A stretch of DNA of 64,000 nt from Hypomyces perniciosus (lineage: Eukaryota; Ascomycota; Sordariomycetes; Hypocreales; Hypocreaceae). This document shows positions 12,535 through 24,300 of this stretch, in pieces (the stretch's first letter is position 1; each line of letters starts with the position of its first letter). The stretch covers positions 2,542,001 to 2,606,000 of the forward strand of contig SPDT01000004.1 in the NCBI GenBank assembly GCA_008477525.1, given 5' to 3'. The notes under the pieces are model-generated. The model ran no database searches, was not told the origin of the DNA, and was given only the letters and a program-made list of their open reading frames with translations. A program made the position numbers and the translations under genes.

Positions 12535-12616
12535 GCGTAATTGGTTTAGTGGTAAAATTCTCCGTTGCCATCCGAGCAACGTCGGGGAGCCCTGGGTTCG
12601 ATTCCCAGATTACGCA
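12535..12616 (+). tRNA. tRNA-Gly(GCC) with 11-nt intron
   Basis: Acceptor stem 12535-12541 (GCGTAAT) pairs perfectly with 12609-12615 (ATTACGC); discriminator A at 12616. D arm contains GGTTTAGTGGTA, T arm is CTGGG-TTCGATT-CCCAG. The anticodon stem CTCCG (12560-12564) pairs with CGGGG (12583-12587, one T-G pair), with loop TTGCCA then T, anticodon GCC at 12567-12569. That fold requires removing 12571-12581 (11 nt), exactly at the canonical position 37/38 intron site. The mature length is then 71 nt, normal for eukaryotic tRNA-Gly. Without an intron the anticodon stem has a C-C mismatch and an abnormally long variable region, so I prefer the intron model. It sits between the convergent O-methyltransferase and PKS genes. 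Confidence 0.92.
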
Positions 12617-12627
12617 ATGAAACTCTC

Positions 12628-12632
12628 TTTTT
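12628..12632 (+). terminator. RNA polymerase III terminator of tRNA-Gly
   Basis: A TTTTT run 12 nt after the discriminator base, as expected for a Pol III transcript. Confidence 0.8.
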
Positions 12633-12924
12633 GCCACTCTTTCACACAATAATTTCATGTTTTGGAGCCGGAAGCCATGTCCTTTTGCCCCTATCATCGA
12701 TACTCACTACCTTATCCACCACCTCCAAGGACTACTGACCTGGATACTCCATACGCCTTACGAAGATGAAGAACAAACAACACAGATCATGGCAGCGACA
12801 TCAATCTTACAAAGCAACCAATATCCATTTATTCCCAAGTCCCTAAAGCAAAAGTTCGTTCTCCATCATTATCATACATGCCCCATGTGGCCATCTCAAA
12901 CCTGTCTTCGTTTCTTAGGCCATT

Positions 12925-15900
12925 TTACTCGTCCTTGTTCACCCCATATCCACCCTTTTCTGCAATCTCCCGGGACATCTCAGCAATGGTGGATTCACTC
13001 AAAATCTCAAACACCGAAACCTTCACTCCCGTGTTGCCCAACAACCAGTTCCGAACGCCAACCGCCACCAGAGAGTCCACACCATACGCATTGGGCGGCC
13101 TGTTGACGTCAATCTCCTCAGGTAACATGTTCATCGCCTTGGACAGCATGATAGAAAGACTTGTGCGGATAATGACCGAGGCGGTGTCCAGGTCGGCGGC
13201 AGAGGTGAGCATGGATTTCATGTCGACGTTGACTGGACCAGACGCGACACTCAAGTCTGGCGGCGGAACGTCCACGATGTTCATGTATGAGTATGTGGCA
13301 GTACGACTCCAATAGGGATCCGAGGGTCGATTCTGATATATCATTCCACCGGTACCAATTCCCAATGATATCTGAGGCGGCATTGGGATTCCTGGTACAA
13401 TCTCCCCGGTGATGCAGTGCGAAACAATCTTCAGGAAGTCTCCGTACCGGATCCCATACCAACCGCTGGCGCGGAGAATATCCAAGAGTTGTTCGTCTTC
13501 TACGAGCATACCAGCTCCGAGGACTGGGCCGAGGTCAATGGACACAGCATGCTTGCCCTGTAGCCGGCAATACCGTGCCATCGAATCCTCGAAACAGTTT
13601 CCAGCTGCGTAACCAGCCTGACCACGGTTTCCAATGACACCGACAGAGCTAGCAAGGAAGATGTAGAATGGGTCATGACCAGCAGCCGTGATTGCTTGCA
13701 TCAAGTTCCAGGTTCCCACTGTCTTTGGCTGGATTGACGCGTTCCAATCATCAAAGGTCATGTTGTCAAACATGGAGTCCCTTATAACGGCTGCGCACTG
13801 GAAGACTCCGCGAATTGGTGGCATCTCTGCATTGAGGGTGTCATCGATAACTTTCTGTAACGAGGCCTTGTTGCAAATGTCGGCGGCGTACGCTCGTGCA
13901 TCAACACCCTTGCCCTGGAGATCCCGAATGAGCGATTTCGCCGCCTCAGAGGATGCCCCAGATCGGGATAAGAAAGCGATATGTCGAGCACCGTTGTCAA
14001 CAAGAAGCCCAGCGACACTACGTCCAAGGCCACCAAGGCCACCAGCTAACAAGTATGTGCCTTCTGAATCCAGAGATTCATGCAGAGGTTTTGTCAAACG
14101 AGTGTTGAGAACAGAGACCTGGCTAGAATCGTTGGAGCCAGCTGCTACCGAAACAAAGCCAAAGTACGGGGTTTGCTGAATGTGCTTCAAGCCATCTTCG
14201 AGCTTACCAATTCCGAAGTCTTGCTTCAACTCGGCAGACAGCGCAGGTTCAAAGGGGAGCCCTGAAATTAGCTCCGTGGCACGGTCGAACAGTTCTGCAA
14301 CGAAATCCGGATCCTCTTCAAGGAGCTGCTGGAGGTCAAGATTCACGATAGTGAGAGATGCTGGTGGCGGTCGAGTAGTGTTAAGTGCCAGAGACTTGTT
14401 CGCGAACTGAACAATGCTACCACCTGCGAGTCGGTCAGAAAACTACGTCAAAAAATACCAAGGGGAGAATGGACTTACACTTTCGAACACACTTGAAGTT
14501 GGCCTCAGTATTCTCTAGCGTGGGGTTGTACACCACGTCCACACCCTTGCCATCTGTGAGCTCTTGCAACGCCACGACAAAACCGCTAGACTCCACATCG
14601 AGAATGTGATGTTTGGATACCCCGTGCTTCTCAAGAGTATCTCGTTGTTGAGCAGACTCCGACCCAACGATAGTTGCAAAGACCTCGGCGCCAGCTGCAA
14701 GTGCCAGGTCAATAGCAATTAAACCAAACGCGCTTGCACCAGCATGGACCAACACTTTGCGTCCACGCCCAGCTCTGCCGACATGGAAGAGCGCATAGTA
14801 GGCACTGATAAGAAAACTTGGGACAATATTGGTGTCGATACGCTTGACAAACTGACTCTTGACGTTCAGCACATCCTGAATTGCGCCGCCAGTGACCAAT
14901 GCAACAACATCATCCCCTGCAGACAAGCCTGAGACTTCGCTTCCAACTCGCTTAACTAGGCCCTTGACGTCAACTCCGACGGTTGAACCATCAGTTCTTC
15001 CCATGATAGTCTCAATATCCAGGAAAGAAAGAGGTGCTTCTTGGAAGACGATTTCAACTTCGTCAGGCTTGAGCTCACGAGGCTCAAACTCTGTAAAGTA
15101 CAAGCTGTCCTCGTCAATTCTAGGCTTGGCGATGGTGAGCTGGAGGCCAAATCCCTGAGGGTGGATGGATTGGTAACCAGCAAAGGTTTTCCGGTTAAAG
15201 CCACCGAGGAGCTTGGCACCTTCAATGAGCCGGTTCATAGGCGGAACGGTTATGAGACGAGGGATATAAAGTTTCCCTGCATCTTCTGCGTATTCCATTT
15301 CTCGTGGGCCCGACGTCGACTTGGTAGCGAAAGCGGCGTTGTACACGGACATGACATTCTGAACCACAGACTGATCTCCAAGCTTTGATTCCACTCCTAG
15401 GTCGAGGTTGACGATCGTCTTGAGGGGATCTTCTGACATCAGTGTTCTGGCGATACCCAAAAATGGTCCTCCTTTCGGGTTTTTGGGATTCATATGAGCT
15501 CCACGCGTTATCCAGAGAATGCGCTTAGCATGCTTCTGCAACGCGTGAAAGGTGTTGAAGTCATTCTCTTCCCAGTGATACACTGAGCTGTCTCGAGACA
15601 CGATACCGGAGAAATCCAGCAGTGAGATGACAATCCTGCCCACAAGCTGGGATTCACTTCCCAGTACGTCTCCAACGGACATGAAAGATACCGAGAATTT
15701 AAGTTGACCGCCATCTTCAAGATTCTTGATAGCATCGATAAAACCCTGGACCTCCGGACCAAATTCTTGAGGCGTCAAGATGATAGCCTTTGTGGCCCCT
15801 CCTACAGATGCCTCCCGGCTTCTGTAAGCATCCATGACGATTTTGGTGCCATTAACATCAACGAAATGAACACTAGGATCCTGGTGAATACTATTTTGCG

Positions 15901-18900
15901 ATTTGACACCTTCAGAGTTCTCATGACCATTTCTGGTCTCATGGATTCCCTTGTTGGAACCGTTCACTCCATTGTTAGGCTCTTTGACACCGTTGCTGTG
16001 CTTCTGGTCTCCATTGATGAAGCCATTTGTGTCATTGATGGAGCCATTAGTCCCGTTGCTAGTCTCGTGGACTCCATTGGATTTGCATACCCCATCAATT
16101 TGGGATCCCTCAGAATTCAGCTCGAATTCGTTATCTGTTTCCACGATCTGCTTCAGGAGAACGCCACCAGCCTTCAAGTTCTTCTTCAGGCTGTCTGCAT
16201 TAGCTCCGAGGTCATTGCAGACAACGATCAAATTATATTGAGCCTGGATGTTCGAATAATCGGAGATGATCTCCACATAGGGCGTCAATGACATTTCGTC
16301 AGCCAAAGTCAGACCCCGAGACACGGTATCGTCATCGGCGCAGATGCTATATCTCAACAGTCGTGGAGTCTCTTCATGATCAGCTGACACAACGCCAAAC
16401 GCTGCCAAAGTCAACCGGTAGGTTCCTCCAAGTTGGAGGATTGATAGGCTCGGATATTTGTGAGCGAGCAGGGACACCTGTTCTTCAAAGGAAGTGGGCG
16501 ATGCGAAGGTGGCGTCTTGATTCCACTCGATTTGAGAGCAGAGCTGGCGGTGGGTGGGTAAGAAGCCACCCTCTCGAGGCGACGGGGTTGCCAATTCAGT
16601 CAAACGAAGACCGTCAATGACGACATAAGCATTGTCAAACTTCTCCTGTCTCATCACAATGGTTGCCTCTGCATTTCGAATACCGCTGAGGTTGACTGTG
16701 GAATGGCCCGTAAAGTCGGTGCCAGACTCTGCTCCTCCTAGGTTTGCCGATACAAAGAGGCTTCCAATGAAGACCGGCACCATGGTCAGCGGCTCGATAG
16801 CTAATAGTGTCTGGATCATGGAATCCAGGGTCGCGGGGTGAAGAAGATGCGGGTATTCGAATTTGGCTGGCATTTTCGATTTGGTGTCCGGAATACGAAC
16901 CCTGCTCACACATGAATTACCCCCCTTGCGAACCTCTGTGATGTTTTGGAACAGGGGGCCGTAGTTCATTCCAACAGCATCCAGGTGTTCATACATTTGG
17001 CGTGGAATAAGCGACTCCGTGCAGGATTCGTTGAGCGTTTTATAGTGAGCCTCATGAGATCGGAAGCCAGCTTCCCAATCGCCAGCTTTGTAGTGGAATC
17101 GCAGGGTTCCGCTGGCATGTCGCTCCCAAGGCCGGTCCAGGGGCTTTGAGTAGATGACGAATTGGTGTACGCCTAGTTTACCATCCTCTGTAGTGGCGCT
17201 GTCGGGGCTAGCCTTCAGACTCATGGTCACCTCGAGGCCATGAGCTGTGTTCGGAATGAGCATTGCTTTTTCGACATTCATGTCAGTTATCTCGTATCCA
17301 AGCAGATTTTGAGCACCTTGAGATATCTGCTTTGCTCCTTCCAGAACCATGGATACCATACCAGCAGCTGGATAGATGACCGTCTTTTGAACTTGATGGT
17401 CTTGAATCCAGGGATTCTCAGAAATGCGTAGGAAACCGCGCCACTTAGACTCAAAAGGCAGAGAATATGGGGTGAGAGAACCGATAAGGTCCTGTCTAGG
17501 ATACTGCCTAAAACGGTTTTCCAAACTCATGTGAGATTCATGCCAGTACCTCCTGGTATGATTCCATGGATATGAGGGCAAATCGGAGAGACACTTCAGG
17601 GGAGTTGTCTTGACGGTCCGCGATACGACAGTCTTCATATCGACGGGATAACCCCCAGACCACAGCTCTCCAACAAGCCTCAGCAGCGCTTCGGGGCCAC
17701 TGGCCTTCCGATCTAGAACAGAGTAATATGCGATGCTAGGGGTATCGTCAACAGCAGCCAGAATATCTGTCGTAGGTGATCGAAGGGCAGCACCAGGGCT
17801 GATTTCGACGAGCAAGTCTGGTCGCTCATCCGCGGTAAGACTCATCATTGCCTGAACTGCTGCAACGTATTGCACAGGAGAGACCAGATTCTTGGCCCAA
17901 TATCCAGCATCCAGCTCAATTCCTGTCACAAGTCCGCCGGTAACTGATGAGAACATGCTGACATCTTCGCGACATTTCGTTGCGACCAAATCGCTGAGAG
18001 ACTCTTTGTAGTCGTACTCAACCAATTTCATGTGGGAGGAATGGTAAGCGACCTTGACATCGAGAACCCTGCAAAACACATTCTTCTGACGCAAGTCGTT
18101 GGCGATAAATGCAATGGCGTCTGCCTGGCCTGATATCGTGATTGAGCGAGGACTGTTGATGCAAGCTACTTGGGCTGATTTGTCGACTGACATCAAGTAT
18201 TTCGTTGCGTCTTCAAAGGACATTCCGACTACCATCATGCCTCCTCTTAGTTTTGGTGCTCGAATTGGGATGCTGGCAGCAGCAAGACCACGGTAGTATG
18301 CGATCTTCCAAGCATCGTCTCGTGATATGGCTCCGGCGGCGTAAGCGGCGGCCATTTCTCCTGAAGAATGTCCGACAACCTGTTTGGGGAAAATACCGAA
18401 TGAATGCAGCAGATCGACAAGTGCAACTTGAAGTGCCGTTGTGGCAGGCTGAGAAATCTCAGCATGAGAAATGCGCGAATGTTTGGCGTCTTTGAAGATT
18501 TCTTCAACAAGGTCGAATGGGGCACCTAGGGCCGCCTGCATATAGCAACTAGCTTCGCTAAGACTGGCATTGAAGATTTCGAAGGACATTAGGTCTTTGC
18601 CCATTTGGGCCCACTGAGCACCCTGTCCGCAGAAGATGAAGCCAAGTTTAGGCTGCTTCTCCGTTGATGAACGCTTGATTGAGGTCTGGTCAAAGTCCCG
18701 GATCTTGGATACCAGAGCCGTGGCCGAGTCAGCCACAATGAATCCCTTCCATTCAAGGTTCGATCGACGGCAATTAAGGGTGTATGCATAATTGCGTAGG
18801 TAATCAGTGGAACTGGCTTCTGGTTTCAGTTCGAGCGGGACAACATGAGAGTCAATGATGCGCCCAACGCCCTTCTTGTCATGTGATGAATAGCAGAACA

Positions 18901-20682
18901 ATCGAAACTCAGGGGTAACAGCTTGGCCAGCGCCATTGAGTGCGGAAGAGGAGTCTAAGGAAGAAGAATGATTCCCCTTCAAACCTCTGGATGAAAGATA
19001 GGCTGGAGCCTCGTCCATGATAACATGAGCATTTGAACCACCGAATCCGAAGCAGTTCACGCTGACTCTGCGAGTGCCAGGAATGGGCCATTCAAGCATC
19101 TCTGTGGGAACCTGCAACATGTTATCAATCAGCACACACCCTGGAGGGGAGGGTGATTACTTACCTTAATTTTCCAGTTCTCGAAATCGATGTTCGTGTT
19201 GCCTTTGATGAAGTTGATATTTGGGGGAATACGGCCGTGTTCCAACGCCAGAACTCCCTTGATCAAACCTGCTATTCCCGCAGCGCCCCCAAGATGACCG
19301 ATATTGGTTTTTACGGAGCCAACAACGACCGGATTGTCGATCGAACGCCCAGCTGAAATTGTTTCAGAGATGGCTTTGAGCTCTCTCCAATCGCCAGCCT
19401 GGGTTCCTGTTCCATGACACTCGACGTAGGCGGTTTGGTTGAAGTCAAGGCCGGCTGATGCATATATGGAGCGGATATTGGCAACCTGAGCTTCTTTACT
19501 CGGGAGGGTTATGCCTGGGCCGATGTCAGTAGGAAAATACACCAAAGCTGTTGGCCTTTACTTACCGGGAGTGCGACCGTCTTGGTTGGTACTGGTGGCT
19601 CGGATCACAGCATGGATGGTATCATTATCGCGCAGGGCCTCTGAAAGACGCTTCATGATGACAACACCAATTCCCTCGCCTCTTCCATATCCGTTTGCAC
19701 GGGAATCAAAGGTGAAGCATTTGCCGTCGGGGCTTAGGAAGTTTAATGCAGTCATGGGCATCATGGTGTTTGGAGATAGGATCATTCCAGCACCAGCAGC
19801 AATCGCCTGTTCCAGGTCAGCGGTTGATAGTCACCCGAAAGACATCAATTGCCATCTGGTCTTACCAAAGATGATTCACCAGTTCGAATGGTTTGTGCCG
19901 CTAAATGTACCGCGATCAGACTCCCGCTGCAGCCAGTGTCGATAGTCATGCTCGGCCCATGGAGATTAAGGGCGTATGAGATTCGGTTCGCCATGATGGC
20001 GATTCCGTTGCCTGTTGCAGCATACTGTGGTGCCCAGTCTGGGTCTCGAAGACAGATTTGCTCATAATCTGAAAGAAGGAAAATCAGTATGGGTTCTCTA
20101 AATGCATGATCTAGCAGACGGGAAGGCGCCTACCTTTTACAAACGAGCCAACATAGACGGCGGCATCACTTCCGTCGATATCTTCTTTCCTAATACCGGC
20201 TAAATCAGGGCGGAGTTGTCAGTGCTCTCCATCAATCAACCTTCCAGCACAAGTGACGCCATACCGTTCTCAAGAGCTTCATATGAAACCTCGAGAAGCA
20301 TTCGCTGTTGTGGATCAACAGCCGTTGCCTCCTCTGTGGGAATAGAGAAGAACTAGGAGTCATGTGAGTTCATCACGGCCCAAATTTTAAGAGGGATAGA
20401 AACCTACTGGAGCATCAAAGGCGGCAATATCATCTTTCAGGAAATGACCACCTCGAAAGGATATCTTTGACGGGTCAGTGAGATCAATGACTGGGGTGAC
20501 AGAAGACGTACTCCTCCCTGCCTCTGCCCGCTTGGGTGGTAATAACCATCAATATTGATACGGTCCTTGGGAAACTCTGACCACTGAGACTCTTTGCGCT
20601 CCAAAACATTCCACAGTTCCTCGGGGGAGGTCGCATTCCCCGGGAATCGTAGACCAAGACCGACAACCGCAATGTCGTCCAT
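12925..20682 (-). CDS. Highly reducing polyketide synthase (HR-PKS)
   Basis: Nine exons: 20682-20512, 20464-20408, 20352-20265, 20199-20134, 20068-19866, 19806-19566, 19514-19165, 19111-14479, 14423-12925; introns 47-65 bp; 2435 aa. Domains: KS 1-430 (Cys174 in DTGCSGS, His309 in VECHGTGT, His349 in KTNIGH); AT about 550-880 (GQGAQW, nucleophile Ser641 in GHSSGE); DH about 925-1240 (His964, Asp1155 in HPATLDS); a shrunken methyltransferase remnant about 1264-1384; an Asn/Gly repeat tract 1394-1464; ER about 1711-1936; KR with [12 protein letters not shown] at 2059-2070 and Tyr2208/Asn2212; ACP with Ser2387 in GVDSL. There is no thioesterase or reductase release domain. Typical of iterative type I HR-PKSs, which make reduced aliphatic chains from malonyl-CoA. 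Oddities: C-methylation is probably lost, the DH motif has Lys where Gly is usual ([10 protein letters not shown]), and the ER nucleotide loop reads HAGASAFG instead of the usual HAAAGGVG type. An in-frame ATG at 20757 could extend the start by 25 aa; 20682 ([15 protein letters not shown]) fits the family. Confidence 0.95.
15896..16108 (-). repeat. Asn/Gly-rich imperfect repeat tract inside the PKS
   Basis: Encodes PKS residues 1394-1464, rich in SNG, TNG, NNG and GVHET/GIHET units; the [12 protein letters not shown] and GIHETRNG arms look like repeats of each other. It lies right after the vestigial methyltransferase segment. No stop codons, so it is translated as a probable flexible linker. 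Confidence 0.8.
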
Positions 20683-23600
20683 CGTTTGGCTATGATCAGT
20701 CAAGTGGATGGATGAATGTTGTTTGGTTGTTGGTTGTCGACTTTGTTGACTTCTCAAGTAAGGACAAACCCACCAGCTGCAGAAAGGAGCCCGGTCCCTT
20801 CAGGTCGTGGGCCAGGTGGTGAATCGAGGGTAGTTAAACCGACCTTTTTTTTTAATCGGATGCAAACGACTTCAGACAAACGGACTCGACTCACTTGATT
20901 GCTTGCACTAGTATCAAGTGACGTTGATGTCTAAGGCTCAGCATCAGACATCGGATGAACGTGGCTCATCTCGTGAATCAGAGAGATAATGAGTGCCTCA
21001 TGAAAGGGAACAGAGAGCGGGCACATCGGGTCTACATGTAGTTCTCAAAGCAATCCAGGGCCCTTCTCTGATTGCCAAACTAACTAGCATCATTCTGGGG
21101 AACATATTCACTAGCGGATGCTCACTGCCCCGTTCCAAGTCGTAACATTCTTCTCCGTGCATCCGCTGTTGGTCGTGACGCAGAGGGGTATTGTGATTGC
21201 TATTCCAAGCTCAAAGATAGCTCCCACATCGTCGCCACGCACCACCAACAAGGCACGGGCGGCCACAAGCAGACATCTGGGGACCGACATTCACCAAGGC
21301 GGTTGGTGGGATTTCATCCCAGCATGATGGAACCCGGCCACGAAAAGCCCATAGCTTCAAAGTAGCAGCAATGATCGTGGGCCATCGGGAAATGGGCGTC
21401 AATATGCTGGTTTCATGAGACAATGGCCATGAGGTGGCTCAACTACCACGGGAGATGACCTATCTGTACCCACGCGCTGTGCATATGAAACACAGAGTAT
21501 CATGGCGTCGGGCCAAGGAACGTTTTCTAGCCGTTTTTATCCCCTACTATGTAATTGTAGTATACATTCCTGGACGAGAAAGAAGCTCGCGGTCATTGCC
21601 CAAAGGAACGATGTCGCGGCTCGGCCGGTTGATAACTCCCCGGGCTTTACGCAATCACCCAAAAGAAGCTCCTGGATGGCGAACGGGTGTAGCTTCAGAG
21701 AGTATTTGAGTTGTCAATCGAGCCAAGCTTGATGCATCTATGGTGTTTCACAGTTTCTCATCACAATGTCCTATCTCTATTCCTGGGGCAGCTGAATGCA
21801 TAGAAGAAAAGTCCGAATTCTCTAGGTATTCCAACAGGGTTCTTTTTATTGCCAGGCAACAAGATAGTAATAGAAGTTTCTAGGTTCAAGCCACAGAGGT
21901 TGGACCCAGGTTTGGATCCGGATCGGCCAAACTCCCGAAGGCAGGTAGCCAGCAGCAGGACAGTGCTCCGCAAGCTTCAATCTGTTCAACAATGGCAAAA
22001 TGGGTTCATCAATAGGCCCCATGGCGACCAACCGTGCTCGTCGATGAAACTACTTGTAGGTAGTGACCCAACGTAATCACCACGTGTATCGAGGACGCAC
22101 GGGTAGAGACATTTGGCTATGGGCCCAGCTGACATGATTGCGCGACAGGGCTTGGGCTTGGACTTGGATATGATTTGGCGCAGGCCGCGAGCAATGAAGT
22201 ACAGCGTATCCTTTACGGGTAGCATCGAGATCGATGAGATGTAGATCGCTCGGTATCATCGATATAATACCCACCGGTTGTGGCGCGCAAAGACTTCCGG
22301 ATATGTCAATATGGGGGCCAGGGTAGCGGAGCTAGAGAGAACAAATGCAGGACAATAGCATGAATAGCATGGAACCACCAACAGACCCAGCCTAAGCCGC
22401 CCACTTTCTGTGAAGCAAAGCCATAATTGCATTACAAATCCGACAAGGAAAAGGGCAGGGAACCAACAAAGTTGTCCTCGAAGAGCATTATGCCCATGAT
22501 CCATGAGTTGGTACTTTTTCCTGGACATTTCCATGGCACTGAGCATTGGGTAGCTTGGTCTCGACTTTATTAATAGCTGAAACTCAATAGTAGTTAGCAG
22601 ATGTGTTGTTGGCTGTCATGTTGAATCCTTGAAGATGATATTTAGCCTCGTCACGTGGTCACTAGCCATGACAGAAGATCCGATTCCAAGACCATTCCAC
22701 AGCAACACCATCCTCACGATCGTCGTCATCTTCATCAGAGGGCCACATTGCGCCCTTCGGTCCAGAGCTGGGAGCCCCGCTGCTCCAGTCCATACTTTTG
22801 CTTTTGCTTTTGCTTTTCCTTTTCCTTTGGCTCTTGCTGCAACGGCTGCCTTGTGCCTTGCCTGTCATACAGGGCGGCATGGCGCTATCCAACCAATGTC
22901 GTCGATATTGTGACACGATAGCCCTCTTCGGCTTTGCAATCCGGTGACACAAACCACAGGCTAGCCGAGAAGCCATCGAGATTCCTAGCCGTGATAGCAC
23001 TGACCACGAACTTCCTGATGCCGAGACCCTGAAGTGTCTGTGCCTCGATCGTTGCACCAATTCGCCTGGTTCGTGAGCATGGAGATCTCTCTTGTCACAT
23101 GCATGTCTTCGATGCGGGTCATAGGTTGAATGTGAGTGGTACTGGGCTTCCCCCAACCGCCATGTGTGTAGCAAAATGGCCACGGGGGAACATGTTGGTG
23201 CAAGTCCTCGCACGTGTGAAACGAGTCTCGCGTAACGCAGATCCAGCAGTCATCTTCCCATGCCAGCGTACGGATTCTACTGGCTGAGATCAGTATCACC
23301 AGAGCACAGACTGACGGATGCCCGTGTCGATAGCCAGTCAGATCTTCATGCATGCGGCCCCTGCCCTCGCATTGTCTTGAACGATACAACGTTGCAATCC
23401 AAGGAGGAGTTTCACAAATCTGATGGATCTTGGGCTACCATTATACTTATCGTGTATGGCGTTTTTCACCGAGCATCTTGATCTCAAGAAAACAATCGCA
23501 CTTTCTTCGTCTTTATCGAATTCGAACAACCACGTTTCAACGAAGTAATGGAGGAAGAAGTTGTCATAACGATTTCTAGATTACAACTCCCACGGCAACT

Positions 23601-24300
23601 CCGGGTTGGCTCGGTTCCGAGTTGGACAAACACTGGCCATGGCCCGCCGCTTCCATGTCTGTTGGACAGAGAACCGCGAGAGAAGATCCTGTTTCATTCT
23701 TTGGCCAGCGTTGTTGCAGTTGCTTAGTGAGACCCAGGGTAGATGCAGCTCTGTGAATGAATGCTTTGCCATAGTACAACCGCTGCGAGAAATGTTTCAG
23801 ATACTTAATCAGTGAATTTCCTTAACGAGGTAACAAGAAATCTTCTATGCATTGCTTCGGCTTGCCGACTTGTCTCAGCGAGGCCATGTCTGACTTCGGC
23901 TCCAATGCCTTTCGTCGACTCGAGACCAATTCGCGGCCGCTTATGGCTTGATATGAAAGAAACAGCTTAGAAAAAGAACTGGACAACCTCAATTTTGCTT
24001 CTCGGCAGGTTTGATGATTTAACTTGGCGATTCCACTGGGAAACTGCAAATCATCCCGTAGCTGCCACCATCCATACTTATCTCGGCTGCAGCAAAGCGA
24101 TCTTTCCTGGATGCTCTCCTTGGGCAGAGTCACGAGGAAAGGCGCTTTTTCGGCTTGCGTGTACAAAACCTTAGCCATCAACACAGCTGCTTTTTTGGAT
24201 CTGAGACGCTCTATTCTCATCTCTCGCGAGTCGGTGTGTCGGAATTCACCAACGGAGTTGAGGCTCGGATTTCTCAGAAACAGCATCTTGTGGGGGGATT
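20683..24300. other. Gene-poor gap between PKS and exporter
   Basis: 3.6 kb between the divergent PKS and MFS genes; both promoters must lie at its ends. A (TTTTGC)n-like tract occurs at 22794-22829. The minus strand at 22910-23080 reads open for about 60 codons in one frame (containing GIRKFVVSAITARNLDGFS) but has no start or recognised domain. I could not assemble any gene. Confidence 0.5.
22794..22829. repeat. (CTTTTG)n / CTTTTC simple repeat
   Basis: Short hexamer repeat CTTTTG repeated about three times then degrading to CTTTTC. Seen directly. Confidence 0.8.

Noticed and set aside
12925..14346. Stand-alone short-chain reductase plus carrier protein gene
   Set aside because: It is the last PKS exon: the KR-ACP portion joins in phase to the ER across a 55-bp intron.
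22662..23213. 183-codon open frame on the minus strand
   Set aside because: Runs through a (CTTTTG)n repeat that produces a Lys/Ser run; no recognisable domain or splice partners.
23822..24286. 154-codon open frame on the minus strand upstream of the exporter
   Set aside because: No domain recognised and Ser/Lys/Arg composition typical of a chance frame; overlaps the exporter promoter.
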